Assembly (NCBI GenBank): GCA_947566645.1
Contig: CANOKL010000005.1
Location: 1-64,000 of the forward strand
Reading direction: 5' to 3'
From: an uncultured Lachnospiraceae bacterium
GTDB lineage: Bacteria > Bacillota > Clostridia > Lachnospirales > Lachnospiraceae
DNA: 64,000 bases
The position numbers were made by a program, and so were the translations under genes. The notes under the pieces were generated by a model, which saw nothing but the letters and a program-made list of their open reading frames with translations, had not been told where the DNA came from and searched no databases. Of this stretch, positions 53,748-62,792 are shown piece by piece (the first letter of the stretch is position 1; each line of letters begins with the position of its first letter).

Positions 53748-53890
53748 GAACTTTATGAAAAATATCTTGTAATATTGATCTTTTCCTCTCTCTTATTGTT
53801 GAATATTGCCAAAACAACAAAATCAATATAATAAAAGCAGGATTTCTCCGTTTCATGAGTTCCTGCTTTCACAATCTGCCGCAAAATTCA

Positions 53891-54049
53891 TTATGCCAGT
53901 TGTAAATCATTCTCAAGCCTTTCCACTACACTCAATGGCAGATCTAAATCCTCTGCAATTTCCTCTTTTGTCATTTTTCCTCTTTCCAGCATACACTTTG
54001 CTGCTTCAATTTTTTCTTCATTTAAAAGCTGTTCCATGATTTTACTCAT
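53891..54049 (-). CDS. 52-residue HTH-like small protein
   Basis: The peptide SKIMEQLLNEEKIEAAKCML with RGKMTKEEIAEDLDLPLSVVERL resembles the C-terminal tail of Rpn/PD-(D/E)XK transposase-like proteins, which ends in a similar helix-turn-helix. Here it stands alone behind AGGAAG (7 bases from the ATG). It may be a remnant or a small regulator of the island. Confidence 0.5.
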   Translation of the reverse strand: MSKIMEQLLNEEKIEAAKCMLERGKMTKEEIAEDLDLPLSVVERLENDLQLA

Positions 54050-54197
54050 AATTTTTCTTCCTTCCTAGTGTTTTGACAATTTCACTCCTTATCTTTCTAC
54101 TTGAAATATCTTATCTGGCCTGTAAAAGCATGTTCAAAAACTTTCCAACCGTACAAGTGGAAAATATTTCAACTTTATAAAAATTTACGATTCACGA

Positions 54198-54818
54198 CTA
54201 TGTAAAATCAAGTAAAATATGATAGATAGACAAAATATGATTATTCCCTTTTCTTCTATGCATCGTTCGATAAACATAGCAAAATGAATATCTCAAGGAA
54301 CAATCCTCATACCTTTTGTCCATAGCTTTTTCTGGTAATTTCATTTCCATAAGCTTTTTTAGCTTGTCCATATTGCCGGTCTCCAAAAAAGATATCATAC
54401 CCGCTTCTGGCATGCAACTGCTATACTCGTTATTTTCAAAGCGGCTAATTCCTTCCCCATAATATTCCTTGTTAAAATGACTTTTTGTAATAGTAGTTTT
54501 TAAAAACCTCTTACATTCAAAACAAATATAATTGTTTTCTTTCAATCCATCCAAATAACAACATATATCCATACGTTTTGTTTTTTCACCCACTTCATAG
54601 CCAATGGGAAAAGTAATATTAAACTCTCCTTTCTCACTCCGCATGGCCTCCACAAGCTCTGTCCTTCGCTCCTCCTCTTTCTTTATCATAATATGGCTTC
54701 CATTCCCTATACTTTGATATGCTTTAATTACTAAATGGATATAATTTTCTATATAATTTACCCGAAACATATCAGTCCATGAGGGCATTATTCTATTCAC
54801 ACACCATTCCTCCCTCAC
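54198..54818 (-). CDS. putative PD-(D/E)XK restriction endonuclease-like protein
   Basis: The roughly 200-residue protein has a candidate nuclease core: ERRTELVEAM, then GEKTKRMDICCYLDG and NYICFECKRF. These give an acid, Asp and Glu-x-Lys in PD-(D/E)XK order. It overlaps the end of the methyltransferase gene, so it is co-expressed and could be the restriction partner. The start is ambiguous: GTG 54818, a GTG six codons on behind GGGAGG, or ATG 54788. No close family is recognised, and the nuclease call rests on the motif and context. Confidence 0.6.
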   Translation of the reverse strand: MREEWCVNRIMPSWTDMFRVNYIENYIHLVIKAYQSIGNGSHIMIKKEEERRTELVEAMRSEKGEFNITFPIGYEVGEKTKRMDICCYLDGLKENNYICFECKRFLKTTITKSHFNKEYYGEGISRFENNEYSSCMPEAGMISFLETGNMDKLKKLMEMKLPEKAMDKRYEDCSLRYSFCYVYRTMHRRKGNNHILSIYHILLDFT

Positions 54819-57720
54819 ACATGATTTCTCTAGTTATCTTAGCGGCTATTTTCTTGGCTTTTCCTAATGTCCAATTAGTTCTCTCTTTACTTTGTATGAC
54901 CTGAAAACCATCACTTACAAATAGCAATACTCTTCTTTGCACTAACAATTGTTCATTAATTTGCTCTAACCCTGACAGCCCCATAATATCCGGAGACATT
55001 AGACATTCTTCGCCCTTAAACGAAAAATATATCATTGTATAGAACTCCCCTTCGTTCTTCATCATTTTCCATGATCCCTGCGATGCTTGTTTCATATAAT
55101 AATTAAAATAGTTACAAATATAGTTGGCAAAATTTTGATAATCATTCTCACATGCATAAATATTTGCTTGTTGTTTTTCAGAAAATCTTTCTATACCTTC
55201 TTTAATTATAGAAATATGAAACTCATCAAATTTATACAATTTAAAAATACATTTGTTAAGTTCTTCTTGAATCTTGATTTTAACGGTTTCATCCACAAGC
55301 CATGGGCTGTTTTTTCTTAATTCCCATTCCTTCTGAACTTGTTGTTCTATTTGCATCACTAAACTTATAATATTTTTTATATCTCCATTTTCTTTATCAT
55401 AGACAGGTACTGGGAATTTCATTATATCTTCTTTTACCACCTCTGGTTTTTTTGCAGCTTTTACTTTCGTCATATAAAAACTATAATACCGAAAAACATC
55501 TGAATTAATTAACCCTTCAATATACCTTAATAAATCAACATTTTCCCCAGAGTAATCATTAAATGTTGAAAAATCATTACTGAAAATCAAAGGTTCTTCT
55601 ACGTATGCAGCTCCCCAGCAACTTTCATTATAAGTTCTCTTTACCAACACCTTATGAGGACAAGTATACATCTCCAACTTTCTCGGTCTATCATAAAGTA
55701 TATCTGGAGATATCCCAGGGACATTTGCATAGTCTATGCCATAGGGCAAAAACACATCTTTTAAAGACCCGCCACGAAAAGCGGAAAATTCTTCATGCTT
55801 ACAACCACTATTTGACGTACTATACCCTTGAATAAAGTCTATCTTTTCATTTATGCTGTTACTTAGACTCGGAAATTTTAATAATTCTTCTATACATTCT
55901 ACATCAAATTCATCTCCATATGTAAGAATTGTCCATATGTATTCTCGATCAATTATTTTTCTTTTACTTATGAACAATTCTTCATTTTTATCACACACAA
56001 ATTTATGAAGTAATTTAAACAACCCATTCGCCTGAAATACTTGATATTTTATATCATACTTTGCTTTTTTTATACAACGATAGTATAAGATGGAACATGG
56101 ATATTTTGCATGCGCAAAAAGCTGTGTTTTCACAGCCTCTAAATTTATTATTGTTTCAATGCAAAAATTCTCTAATAAATATTTTAGAAATTTCTTGCTT
56201 TTCTTATTCGTAAAAATCGCATTTGTAACCAAAAAAACTACTTGGGTTTTATCATTTGCAAAATCACTAGCTCTGCATAAAAAAGACTGAGCAATCTGAG
56301 CATCTGCTATTGGAATATTATTATTTTTGCAATATAAAACATGATCCGAATTTGCCATGCTCTTCCACGGTGGATTTCCAACTATTACATCAAACTTTTT
56401 CCCCGATAACTTTAAATCTATTTCCGATGAAAAAAAACTTCCTTCTATAAGGTTGTTTCCAATTAAATTAGGAAATTTAAAATTATTTTCCATTATATCC
56501 TTGGGTGTCAGTTCATCTAACAGCGCTATATATAAACTAAAACAGCTAATCTTAAGTGCCCCTAGGCTAATATCTACGCCATAAATACTGTTCTCCATTA
56601 GACAACTTAAATCTTTTGCACACAGTTTCCCTTTTATTTTTTTTAACATTTCTATTTGACACTTAAACGAATTTACCAAAAATATGCCGGAACCACATGC
56701 CGGATCTATCACACAAGGAATTCTATCTTGATCTATACACAATGAAAAACTTTGCTGAATCATAAAATCAGCTAAATAATGTGGTGTATAAAAAGCTCCA
56801 GTCTTAGTCGAAATTCTATCTTCTTTGTTTTTTTCTTCTATAGAAAAAAAAGTTTCATATATATTACTTATCAGACCAATGGGTATCACTGAAAAATTAT
56901 ATGGAAATAATCGCAATTGACTGTTTCCATTTTCAAAAATATCATCACCTCTAAAGAAACGATAAAAAATGTCTAACTGTTTTTCTGAAGGCAGATTTTG
57001 TTTTGATACAACAAACAAATCTCCATTAAATCTGTTTTTTAAAAATGTAAAAAAATCATCCAACTCTATTGGATTCGCTACTGCCAAAAGCTCTGTGAAA
57101 GTACCTGCATTCCACTTTAAAAAGAATTGTGGCGTAAGCATACCTCTATCTTCTAAATATTTTACGAATATACAGAGTGACATAAAATTATATGCATTTT
57201 CTAAAGACATTCCGCATTCAGACTTTGCCTGCATTACAGTATTTCGCAAATTAGATAATAGCTGCTTATCAACCCGTTCACTGGAATTCGACAGCTGTGT
57301 CAAACGTTCCCATACCACTTTTGTTGCTATTCTTGATGCCTTTAAGTCATCAATTATTTGCTGATTCTTTTGCGTATTACTACTATTGTATAACAATGCC
57401 TTTGTTTTCTTTAGCGAAAAATTATTATAAATTCTTATCTCTCCCGACAAAACTAAAATTGAAATTGGAACATCATTCCGATTCCAAGATAACAAATGTT
57501 GTTTTCGAATTATTGCTTCATCTGAATTTTCCAGACATTTTATCCCTACAATTGGATATTCCTGTTTTTCTACTTTTACATAATAAAGCATATCGTAAAT
57601 TCCTGTTTTATCCACTCTAAAATAAGGATTATCTTTATATTCAAGAATGTTTATTAGTTGTCCGTATATATCTTCGCACAACTGATCTTGTATATTATTA
57701 AAATCATGAAATGTATTCAT
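54793..57720 (-). CDS. Eco57I-like class I N6-adenine DNA methyltransferase
   Basis: The 975-residue protein has an N-terminal region of about 170 residues that may be a degenerate nuclease-like domain, then a helical spacer. The methyltransferase domain follows: TGAFYTPHYLADFMIQ, SAM-binding VIDPACGSGIFLVN, then SIYGVDIS and the catalytic FDVIVGNPPWKSM. A long C-terminal specificity region follows (about 600-950). Length and order resemble type IIG/Eco57I or type I-like enzymes. The ATG at 57720 has GGAAGG 6 bases upstream. The small downstream gene may supply cleavage. Confidence 0.88.
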   Translation of the reverse strand: MNTFHDFNNIQDQLCEDIYGQLINILEYKDNPYFRVDKTGIYDMLYYVKVEKQEYPIVGIKCLENSDEAIIRKQHLLSWNRNDVPISILVLSGEIRIYNNFSLKKTKALLYNSSNTQKNQQIIDDLKASRIATKVVWERLTQLSNSSERVDKQLLSNLRNTVMQAKSECGMSLENAYNFMSLCIFVKYLEDRGMLTPQFFLKWNAGTFTELLAVANPIELDDFFTFLKNRFNGDLFVVSKQNLPSEKQLDIFYRFFRGDDIFENGNSQLRLFPYNFSVIPIGLISNIYETFFSIEEKNKEDRISTKTGAFYTPHYLADFMIQQSFSLCIDQDRIPCVIDPACGSGIFLVNSFKCQIEMLKKIKGKLCAKDLSCLMENSIYGVDISLGALKISCFSLYIALLDELTPKDIMENNFKFPNLIGNNLIEGSFFSSEIDLKLSGKKFDVIVGNPPWKSMANSDHVLYCKNNNIPIADAQIAQSFLCRASDFANDKTQVVFLVTNAIFTNKKSKKFLKYLLENFCIETIINLEAVKTQLFAHAKYPCSILYYRCIKKAKYDIKYQVFQANGLFKLLHKFVCDKNEELFISKRKIIDREYIWTILTYGDEFDVECIEELLKFPSLSNSINEKIDFIQGYSTSNSGCKHEEFSAFRGGSLKDVFLPYGIDYANVPGISPDILYDRPRKLEMYTCPHKVLVKRTYNESCWGAAYVEEPLIFSNDFSTFNDYSGENVDLLRYIEGLINSDVFRYYSFYMTKVKAAKKPEVVKEDIMKFPVPVYDKENGDIKNIISLVMQIEQQVQKEWELRKNSPWLVDETVKIKIQEELNKCIFKLYKFDEFHISIIKEGIERFSEKQQANIYACENDYQNFANYICNYFNYYMKQASQGSWKMMKNEGEFYTMIYFSFKGEECLMSPDIMGLSGLEQINEQLLVQRRVLLFVSDGFQVIQSKERTNWTLGKAKKIAAKITREIMCEGGMVCE

Positions 57721-57857
57721 AAATATCCTTCCTTTCGTATTCTTTAACAACAAAGCAACCAATACTTTTCAGAATAATTATGTTTTAATTGTATATTTTT
57801 ATACATTAATTAGGCTTATATATAAATTCAATTCTTAAAATGCACTTCTAGGCTTTA

Positions 57858-58898
57858 TTATATATAACAATAATAGTCATTTTGTGCAATAGCTCTATTA
57901 ATGCTTCTATTTAAATCTTCATTAAATTCAACCTTCCAATTTTGCGGATAGTACGTTTTTTCTATAATAGATAGCTTAATACCCGAAACTTTAGAAATCA
58001 GAATCGGATTCACCATATTATCAACCATCATTTTAATTGCAGTATTTCTTATTGGCTCAACAGCTAAAGACTTCTTACTTTTTTGCCCCTTAATAATATC
58101 AAAATCCTGATTCATATTAAAAAACCAAGTATTTAAACTTTCTCCTTGGAACTTACCTTTATGTCTGTATATAAAATCAAAAATATTATCACTATCCGTT
58201 ATTATTTTTTTATTTTTCTCCTCTGCGTACCCTATTGCATTTTTTAAATCTCTTGATAATCCACATGGAACATTTATTACAGCATCATTTATCCTAAGTT
58301 TTTTCAAATTATCATCTAAATCTGACCGTTTTATAGATGTAATTACATTTCTTTTTGCTGGAGCAATTAATGTTAATTTTATAAACAACCGTAAAATTAT
58401 TCTTTGTAAATATTTATCCCCATCTCTTACCCCTGCTAATTCCATTTTAAAATTATCAATGGCAACATCAAGGTTAAGCAATATTTTCTGAATATCATTA
58501 CAGCCAAAAACTCCCCTTCCTGACGGTTCCGATAAATTGTACATTTGTACTATCGTTTCCTTAAACTCTCCATAATCTAAGTCAGAAAATATATCTCTCA
58601 ATTTTCCCGTTCTACTTAAATAATCATAAAAACTTTTTACAGATTCCAAATGTGATTCCATCGTTTTCCTAGAATTGATTTCTCCTCTTTCATGGTAATA
58701 GCCTATACATCTCTTCACCGTCTCTTTACTTATATCCATCGGAGTGTCTGCTAAGTTAACTTCCGGCAAATTTAAATATTCAATAAATTTATTGACATGA
58801 TTCCTATATGGGTGATTACTTTCTATTAATGCTTCACAATCTTTAAAATACGCATCTCTATACATAACCATTGTATCTGATTTCATAATGCTCTCCAT
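57858..58898 (-). CDS. divergent tyrosine recombinase-like integrase
   Basis: The 346-residue protein has an N-terminal SAM-like core-binding domain (YRNHVNKFIEYLNLP ... SRKTMESHLESVKSFYDYLSR) and a catalytic-like domain. The first Arg region is LIAPAKRNVITSIKRSDLD. The box II region is AVEPIRNTAIKMMVDN, where Glu replaces the usual His of HxxR. SKVSGI takes the place of LGH, and TYYP carries the possible nucleophile Tyr. It lies next to the restored end of spmA, as expected for the island integrase. Its activity is uncertain because of the altered residues. Confidence 0.7.
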   Translation of the reverse strand: MESIMKSDTMVMYRDAYFKDCEALIESNHPYRNHVNKFIEYLNLPEVNLADTPMDISKETVKRCIGYYHERGEINSRKTMESHLESVKSFYDYLSRTGKLRDIFSDLDYGEFKETIVQMYNLSEPSGRGVFGCNDIQKILLNLDVAIDNFKMELAGVRDGDKYLQRIILRLFIKLTLIAPAKRNVITSIKRSDLDDNLKKLRINDAVINVPCGLSRDLKNAIGYAEEKNKKIITDSDNIFDFIYRHKGKFQGESLNTWFFNMNQDFDIIKGQKSKKSLAVEPIRNTAIKMMVDNMVNPILISKVSGIKLSIIEKTYYPQNWKVEFNEDLNRSINRAIAQNDYYCYI

Positions 58899-58938
58899 TT
58901 CTCATTAAAGTTGTTCTTTCACAGATTCCTATAATTGC

Positions 58939-58967
58939 ATTATATTACCCACACTTAACAAAGTCAA
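58939..58967 (-). promoter_or_regulatory. promoter of the integrase gene
   Basis: TTGACT (58967-58962), 17 bases, TATAAT (58944-58939) on the minus strand, about 40 bases before the start codon. Confidence 0.7.
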
Positions 58968-59104
58968 TGTTTTCTCCTATTAGGAATAACTGAAACAGTT
59001 CTTATACGTTCCATTTTTAACTCATCATTTTAATCCCCGCCGTAATGCAGCGAAATAAAAAGCAAGAGAACGATTTTTTCCACCCTCTTACTTTCGGTAA
59101 AGTC

Positions 59105-59728
59105 TTATATTTTCCGCTTCCTATCCTTCACTTTACAATACACCACCGCCACTGCTGTACTCACCGCCGTAGCCGCAATCCCCGGCCCCACGATCGCCGC
59201 CGGGTTCACGCTCCCATATTGTGAACGGTAGGCGATCACATTCACCGGGATCAACTGCAACGACGAGATATTAATAATCAAAAATGTACACATCTCATTG
59301 CTGGCTTTTCTGCCCTTGGTGCTTCCACCTTCCGATGAGTATTCCGGATTCCCCCGCTCTGCTTCCAGCTTCGCCAACTCCTCCATCGCCTTCAGCCCTG
59401 CCGGCGTAGCCGCCCACCCAAGCCCCAGCACATTTGCAATAATATTCGTTGTGATAGGCCCCTCTGCCGGATGTCCCTTCGGCAAATCAGGAAATAAAAA
59501 CCGGATAACAGGGCGAATCCGCCTGGACGCTCCTTCCACAATCCCCGCCTTTGTTGCTATCTCCATAAATCCCACCCAGAAAGACATAACCCCCATCATT
59601 GTGATACACAGTGTAATTGCTTCCTTCGAAGAATCCAGTGCTGCGTTAGTAATTTCCGGCATCCTCCCAGTAAATGCAGCATATACAATCCCCACCATAA
59701 TCATGCATGCCCAGAGATAATTTAACAT
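59105..59728 (-). CDS. spmA: spore maturation protein A
   Basis: SpmA, with SpmB, is needed for spore core dehydration. This 207-residue membrane protein has Gate-type segments: MLNYLWACMIMVGIVYAAFTGR, GVMSFWVGFMEIATKAGIVEG, ITTNIIANVLGLGWAATPAGLKAMEEL and the C-terminal FLIINISSLQLIPVNVIAYR. The last 90 or so residues appear to have come with the island. The gene is divergent from spmB, whereas the two usually share one direction. Confidence 0.93.
   Translation of the reverse strand: MLNYLWACMIMVGIVYAAFTGRMPEITNAALDSSKEAITLCITMMGVMSFWVGFMEIATKAGIVEGASRRIRPVIRFLFPDLPKGHPAEGPITTNIIANVLGLGWAATPAGLKAMEELAKLEAERGNPEYSSEGGSTKGRKASNEMCTFLIINISSLQLIPVNVIAYRSQYGSVNPAAIVGPGIAATAVSTAVAVVYCKVKDRKRKI
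59382..59394. other. right attachment core of the spmA island
   Basis: TCCATCGCCTTCA is the 13-base stretch common to the intact spmA and the displaced fragment. Sequence similarity between copies continues on the 3' side of spmA and stops on the 5' side. Confidence 0.65.
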
Positions 59729-59834
59729 AAAAAAGTCACCCGATACATCTTCTTAAATAAAGCATATGAATGTTCTGCATGAAGTATGCGCCTGACACAT
59801 ATATATAGAAGAAGTTAATTGATGGAGAATAGAT

Positions 59835-60362
59835 ATGAAATTTTTCTTATATGTTACAGACATGATAATTCCAATGGTTATTTTTGGAATTGTCTGCTAC
59901 GGATGTCTAATGAAAATAGACGTGTATGATACCTTTATAAAGGGTGCAAAGAGCGGCTTCTTTACGGTTATCCGTATTATGCCTACTCTGGTCGGGCTCA
60001 TGGTGGCTGTCGGAGTCCTGAGGGCCTCTGGTTTTCTTGACCTTCTCGCAGAACTTATCGGGAGCTTTACAAAATACGTTGGCTTTCCCGGTGAACTGGT
60101 TCCCCTGACCATTGTAAAGATGTTTTCCTCCTCTGCCGCCACCGGGCTTCTTCTTGACACCTATAAAGAATACGGAACCGATTCCTGGCTCGGCCTCACT
60201 GCGTCTATCAGTATGGCATGCACTGAAACTATATTCTATACCATGAGTGTATACTTCATGACCGCAAAAGTATCAAAAACACGGTATACACTTACCGGGG
60301 CACTGATCTCCACCCTTGCCGGACTCGCTGCAAGCGTCATACTTGCCGGGCTAATGCCATAA
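59835..60362 (+). CDS. spmB: spore maturation protein B
   Basis: This 175-residue membrane protein of the nucleoside-recognition/Gate family partners SpmA in spore core maturation. VTDMIIPMVIFGIVCYGCLM, FFTVIRIMPTLVGLMVAVGVLRASG and LTIVKMFSSSAATGLLLD are characteristic. GGAG lies 8 bases before the ATG. A divergent 106-base spacer separates it from spmA; no clear sporulation sigma promoter could be assigned. Confidence 0.94.
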   Translation: MKFFLYVTDMIIPMVIFGIVCYGCLMKIDVYDTFIKGAKSGFFTVIRIMPTLVGLMVAVGVLRASGFLDLLAELIGSFTKYVGFPGELVPLTIVKMFSSSAATGLLLDTYKEYGTDSWLGLTASISMACTETIFYTMSVYFMTAKVSKTRYTLTGALISTLAGLAASVILAGLMP

Positions 60363-60369
60363 CCTATGT

Positions 60370-60398
60370 GTTACTGTTCACAGCCCAGGAATAGTAAC
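60370..60398. repeat. GTTAC/GTAAC palindrome after spmB
   Basis: A GTTACTGTTCACAGCC...GGAATAGTAAC imperfect palindrome of 29 bases. Its reverse complement resembles the start of the 57-base repeat at 13045. Confidence 0.65.
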
Positions 60399-60437
60399 CC
60401 CTATGTATCCGAATCCTTAATAAAATCCAGTACATCA

Positions 60438-60466
60438 TTTACACAAGCTTTTTTCTCTGCTATAAT
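60438..60466 (+). promoter_or_regulatory. promoter of the NYN-domain gene
   Basis: TTTACA (60438-60443), 17 bases, TATAAT (60461-60466), 31 bases before the TTG start. Confidence 0.7.
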
Positions 60467-60497
60467 AACACCATACTAAAAAACAGGGGGAAATTCT

Positions 60498-61283
60498 TTG
60501 AAACTGATTCAGACTTTTTTACATAGATACTCTAATGCCCCAAAGCGGGCAATCCGGGCAATCGCATTCGTAGATTATGAACACTGGTATTATTCCTATC
60601 AAAATCTGTATGGAATCCGGCCAGATCTGTCTTCCTGGCGCAAGGAGCTTGAGGAAACCTATCAGCTTCTGGATATTATGGTATTCGGTGACTTTACACA
60701 TTCTCCGATTAACCAGGAGCTGAATAAAATACGGGAAACCACTAACACCATTATCGAAACCTGGCACTCTGGTTCAAAAAAAGACATGACGGATTTCATC
60801 ATGGTGGACTACCTGTATCAGACCGCTTTTCAGCAAAACGGTCCTGACTCCTACATACTATTTACCGGAGACGGACATTTTCAGCCGGTCACAAAATTTA
60901 TCACGCAGCAGCAGAAAAAAGAAGTTGTAGTCTATGGGGTACGCGGCGCCTTCAGCAGCCAGCTGAAGGCATCTGCTTCAAGAAGTATTGAGTACCCCTA
61001 TCCTGATGATCTGACTCACAGATATTATGAAATGATTATTCAGAATTTTGACTATATCTCGGATAAAAATATCAACCCCACTTTCCTGAAAACCGTGGAA
61101 GCCGTGGCGGAACATAACCATGTATCCCAGGAGGCCATCCATGCCGCTCTTCAGGAAATGGTGGATAAAGGGTATGCCTATCAGCGGGAGGTTCCCGTGG
61201 CGTTCAACCGTAAGATCAAAATCATCTGTGCCGACTGGGACCGGCTGCGTGAGGACGGGCTCTGGGATCCGGATACTGCCTAG
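60498..61283 (+). CDS. NYN-domain (PIN-like) protein (TTG start)
   Basis: The 261-residue protein has a LabA/DUF88-type NYN domain, a putative metal-dependent RNase fold. Conserved acids are in AFVDYEHWYYS, KKDMTDFIMVDYL and YILFTGDGHFQPV. The C-terminal part (about 180-255) reads like a winged helix (AVAEHNHVSQEAIHAALQEM). TTG 60498 follows AGGGGGA at a normal distance. It converges with the L,D-transpeptidase gene and overlaps it by 4 bases. Confidence 0.88.
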   Translation: MKLIQTFLHRYSNAPKRAIRAIAFVDYEHWYYSYQNLYGIRPDLSSWRKELEETYQLLDIMVFGDFTHSPINQELNKIRETTNTIIETWHSGSKKDMTDFIMVDYLYQTAFQQNGPDSYILFTGDGHFQPVTKFITQQQKKEVVVYGVRGAFSSQLKASASRSIEYPYPDDLTHRYYEMIIQNFDYISDKNINPTFLKTVEAVAEHNHVSQEAIHAALQEMVDKGYAYQREVPVAFNRKIKIICADWDRLREDGLWDPDTA

Positions 61284-62725
61284 TTATGAATAATAACCGG
61301 AACCCCTGGCTCAATCATGTCGAATAACTCCCCGGACTTATCAACTGGCATATTGATGCATCCATGCGAACCATAATTTTTATATCGTTCACCACCGAAA
61401 GCCGTCTGCCAGTCTGCATCGTGAAATCCGATTCCGGTCCAGGTAATACGCATCCAGTTACGCACCTCTGTCCGGTAAGCGGGCTTTCCAGTGGACGGAT
61501 TGATATCCCCTACGAGAACGCTGTCATGCTCCTTTTCCTTAAACACATAGACACCTGTGGGCGTAATCATTTCCGGAACCGGTTTTCCGGTTACCACATC
61601 ACATTCAAGCGCCACCTCTCCATTCACAACATACCACATATGCTGCGTGGTAAGATCCACCTCCGCATAGGTATCTCCCCAGTCCGGTGAGCCGTGGACT
61701 GCAGCCGTACCGCCTGCGTAGTATGCAGGCTCTTTTGTAATGGTCTCTCCATTTTTCACTGCATCTACGATTGCCTTATACTCCGTATCCTCATCTATAG
61801 ACCAGCCGTAGTCTCCTCCCTCTACGGTTGCACTCCTTCCGTCCGGCGTCGTAAAGGTTCTCTGGGCTCCCATGGTGTCATATTTATCTCCAAACTGTTC
61901 CAGCCATTCCTTTACCTTACTTTTCTTAAACTTTACCTTCATGTTCTTGTCCACAGACAGCCATCCAGAAATTACGGTTCCGTCAATCACTACAGGCTCA
62001 TCCATAGAATACGTAATATTTGCCTGGCAGTACTGGTTCATCTTGTCACATGCCTCTGCAACCTCAGGAGACTCGGAAGTGTATTTCGGCTCCTTATAAC
62101 ATTTCTCCGACTTAAGATTCAGATCTGGCTTAAGCTCAGTAACTGCCTCTGATGCCTTTTTCTTCAGCGCCTCCATATCAAGCGCAGTACCCGTTTCCTC
62201 CGGCTTCACCACAAACTGGCTTCCGTCAAACTCCGGCTTCGCGGACTTAGGCTTTACCTGCTTCGCCGTGGCTGCTTTAAGCGCCTGGAGCTTCCCGTCA
62301 AGCTTCGCCTCATCATATGACAATTCAATAGTCGCATTCTCCGAATCCTTAGTGAAAAATGATACAGGCCATGCAAAGCCATTCTGCTTCTCCAGGACCT
62401 CCTTAAGCGCCTTGCTTTCCTTATATTCAAGGGCAATGTCCTCGCTCGTAATCTCTTCCTTCTGTCCATCCTTATCTATAACAGTCAGGGCATACCCCTC
62501 CATTTCCTTCTTAAAGATCTCCTCCACCTCTGAAACTGGTTTCCCGGAGCAGTCATGCCCATTGATCTCCGTATTGGGCAGAAAATGAGAGGAGAAATAA
62601 ACTCCTGCCCCTATGTATCCTGCAAGTAAAACCCCTGTAGTTCCTCCGACAATCCCAAGTATCAATCCTGTGTTTTTCTTTTGTCTCTTTTTTCTTCTGT
62701 GTCTTCTTCCTCTTCGTGCTGTCAT
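61280..62725 (-). CDS. L,D-transpeptidase with PG_binding_4 domain (YkuD)
   Basis: The 481-residue protein has a basic N-terminus, one membrane helix (NTGLILGIVGGTTGVLLAGYIG), a PG_binding_4-like region (about 55-320) and a C-terminal YkuD domain. YkuD starts at AEVDLTTQHMWYVVNGEV and contains the catalytic FGGERYKNYGSHGCINM (His and Cys). It would make 3-3 crosslinks or attach proteins to peptidoglycan outside the membrane. Confidence 0.94.
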   Translation of the reverse strand: MTARRGRRHRRKKRQKKNTGLILGIVGGTTGVLLAGYIGAGVYFSSHFLPNTEINGHDCSGKPVSEVEEIFKKEMEGYALTVIDKDGQKEEITSEDIALEYKESKALKEVLEKQNGFAWPVSFFTKDSENATIELSYDEAKLDGKLQALKAATAKQVKPKSAKPEFDGSQFVVKPEETGTALDMEALKKKASEAVTELKPDLNLKSEKCYKEPKYTSESPEVAEACDKMNQYCQANITYSMDEPVVIDGTVISGWLSVDKNMKVKFKKSKVKEWLEQFGDKYDTMGAQRTFTTPDGRSATVEGGDYGWSIDEDTEYKAIVDAVKNGETITKEPAYYAGGTAAVHGSPDWGDTYAEVDLTTQHMWYVVNGEVALECDVVTGKPVPEMITPTGVYVFKEKEHDSVLVGDINPSTGKPAYRTEVRNWMRITWTGIGFHDADWQTAFGGERYKNYGSHGCINMPVDKSGELFDMIEPGVPVIIHN

Positions 62726-62792
62726 AAATATTTCTCCTTATCAATCCTGTGCCTTAATCTGCCAGCTCCTGAACTGTCTGGCTCAGTTATAC

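Larger units (their letters stand above)
53721..59394. mobile_element. integrated restriction-modification island in spmA
   Basis: About 5.7 kb lies between the two copies of the spmA core sequence. It holds a small HTH-like protein, a PD-(D/E)XK-like nuclease, a large adenine methyltransferase and a tyrosine-recombinase-like protein, all on the minus strand, plus a replacement 3' end for spmA. Its coding DNA is visibly more AT-rich than both flanks. The island carries its own spmA 3' end, so the host gene stays intact while the original end is displaced. Confidence 0.8.

Noticed and set aside
53721..53856. Upstream extension of the spmA fragment into the island
   Set aside because: The frame is open only by chance; it has no RBS and the sequence is not SpmA-like before the core.
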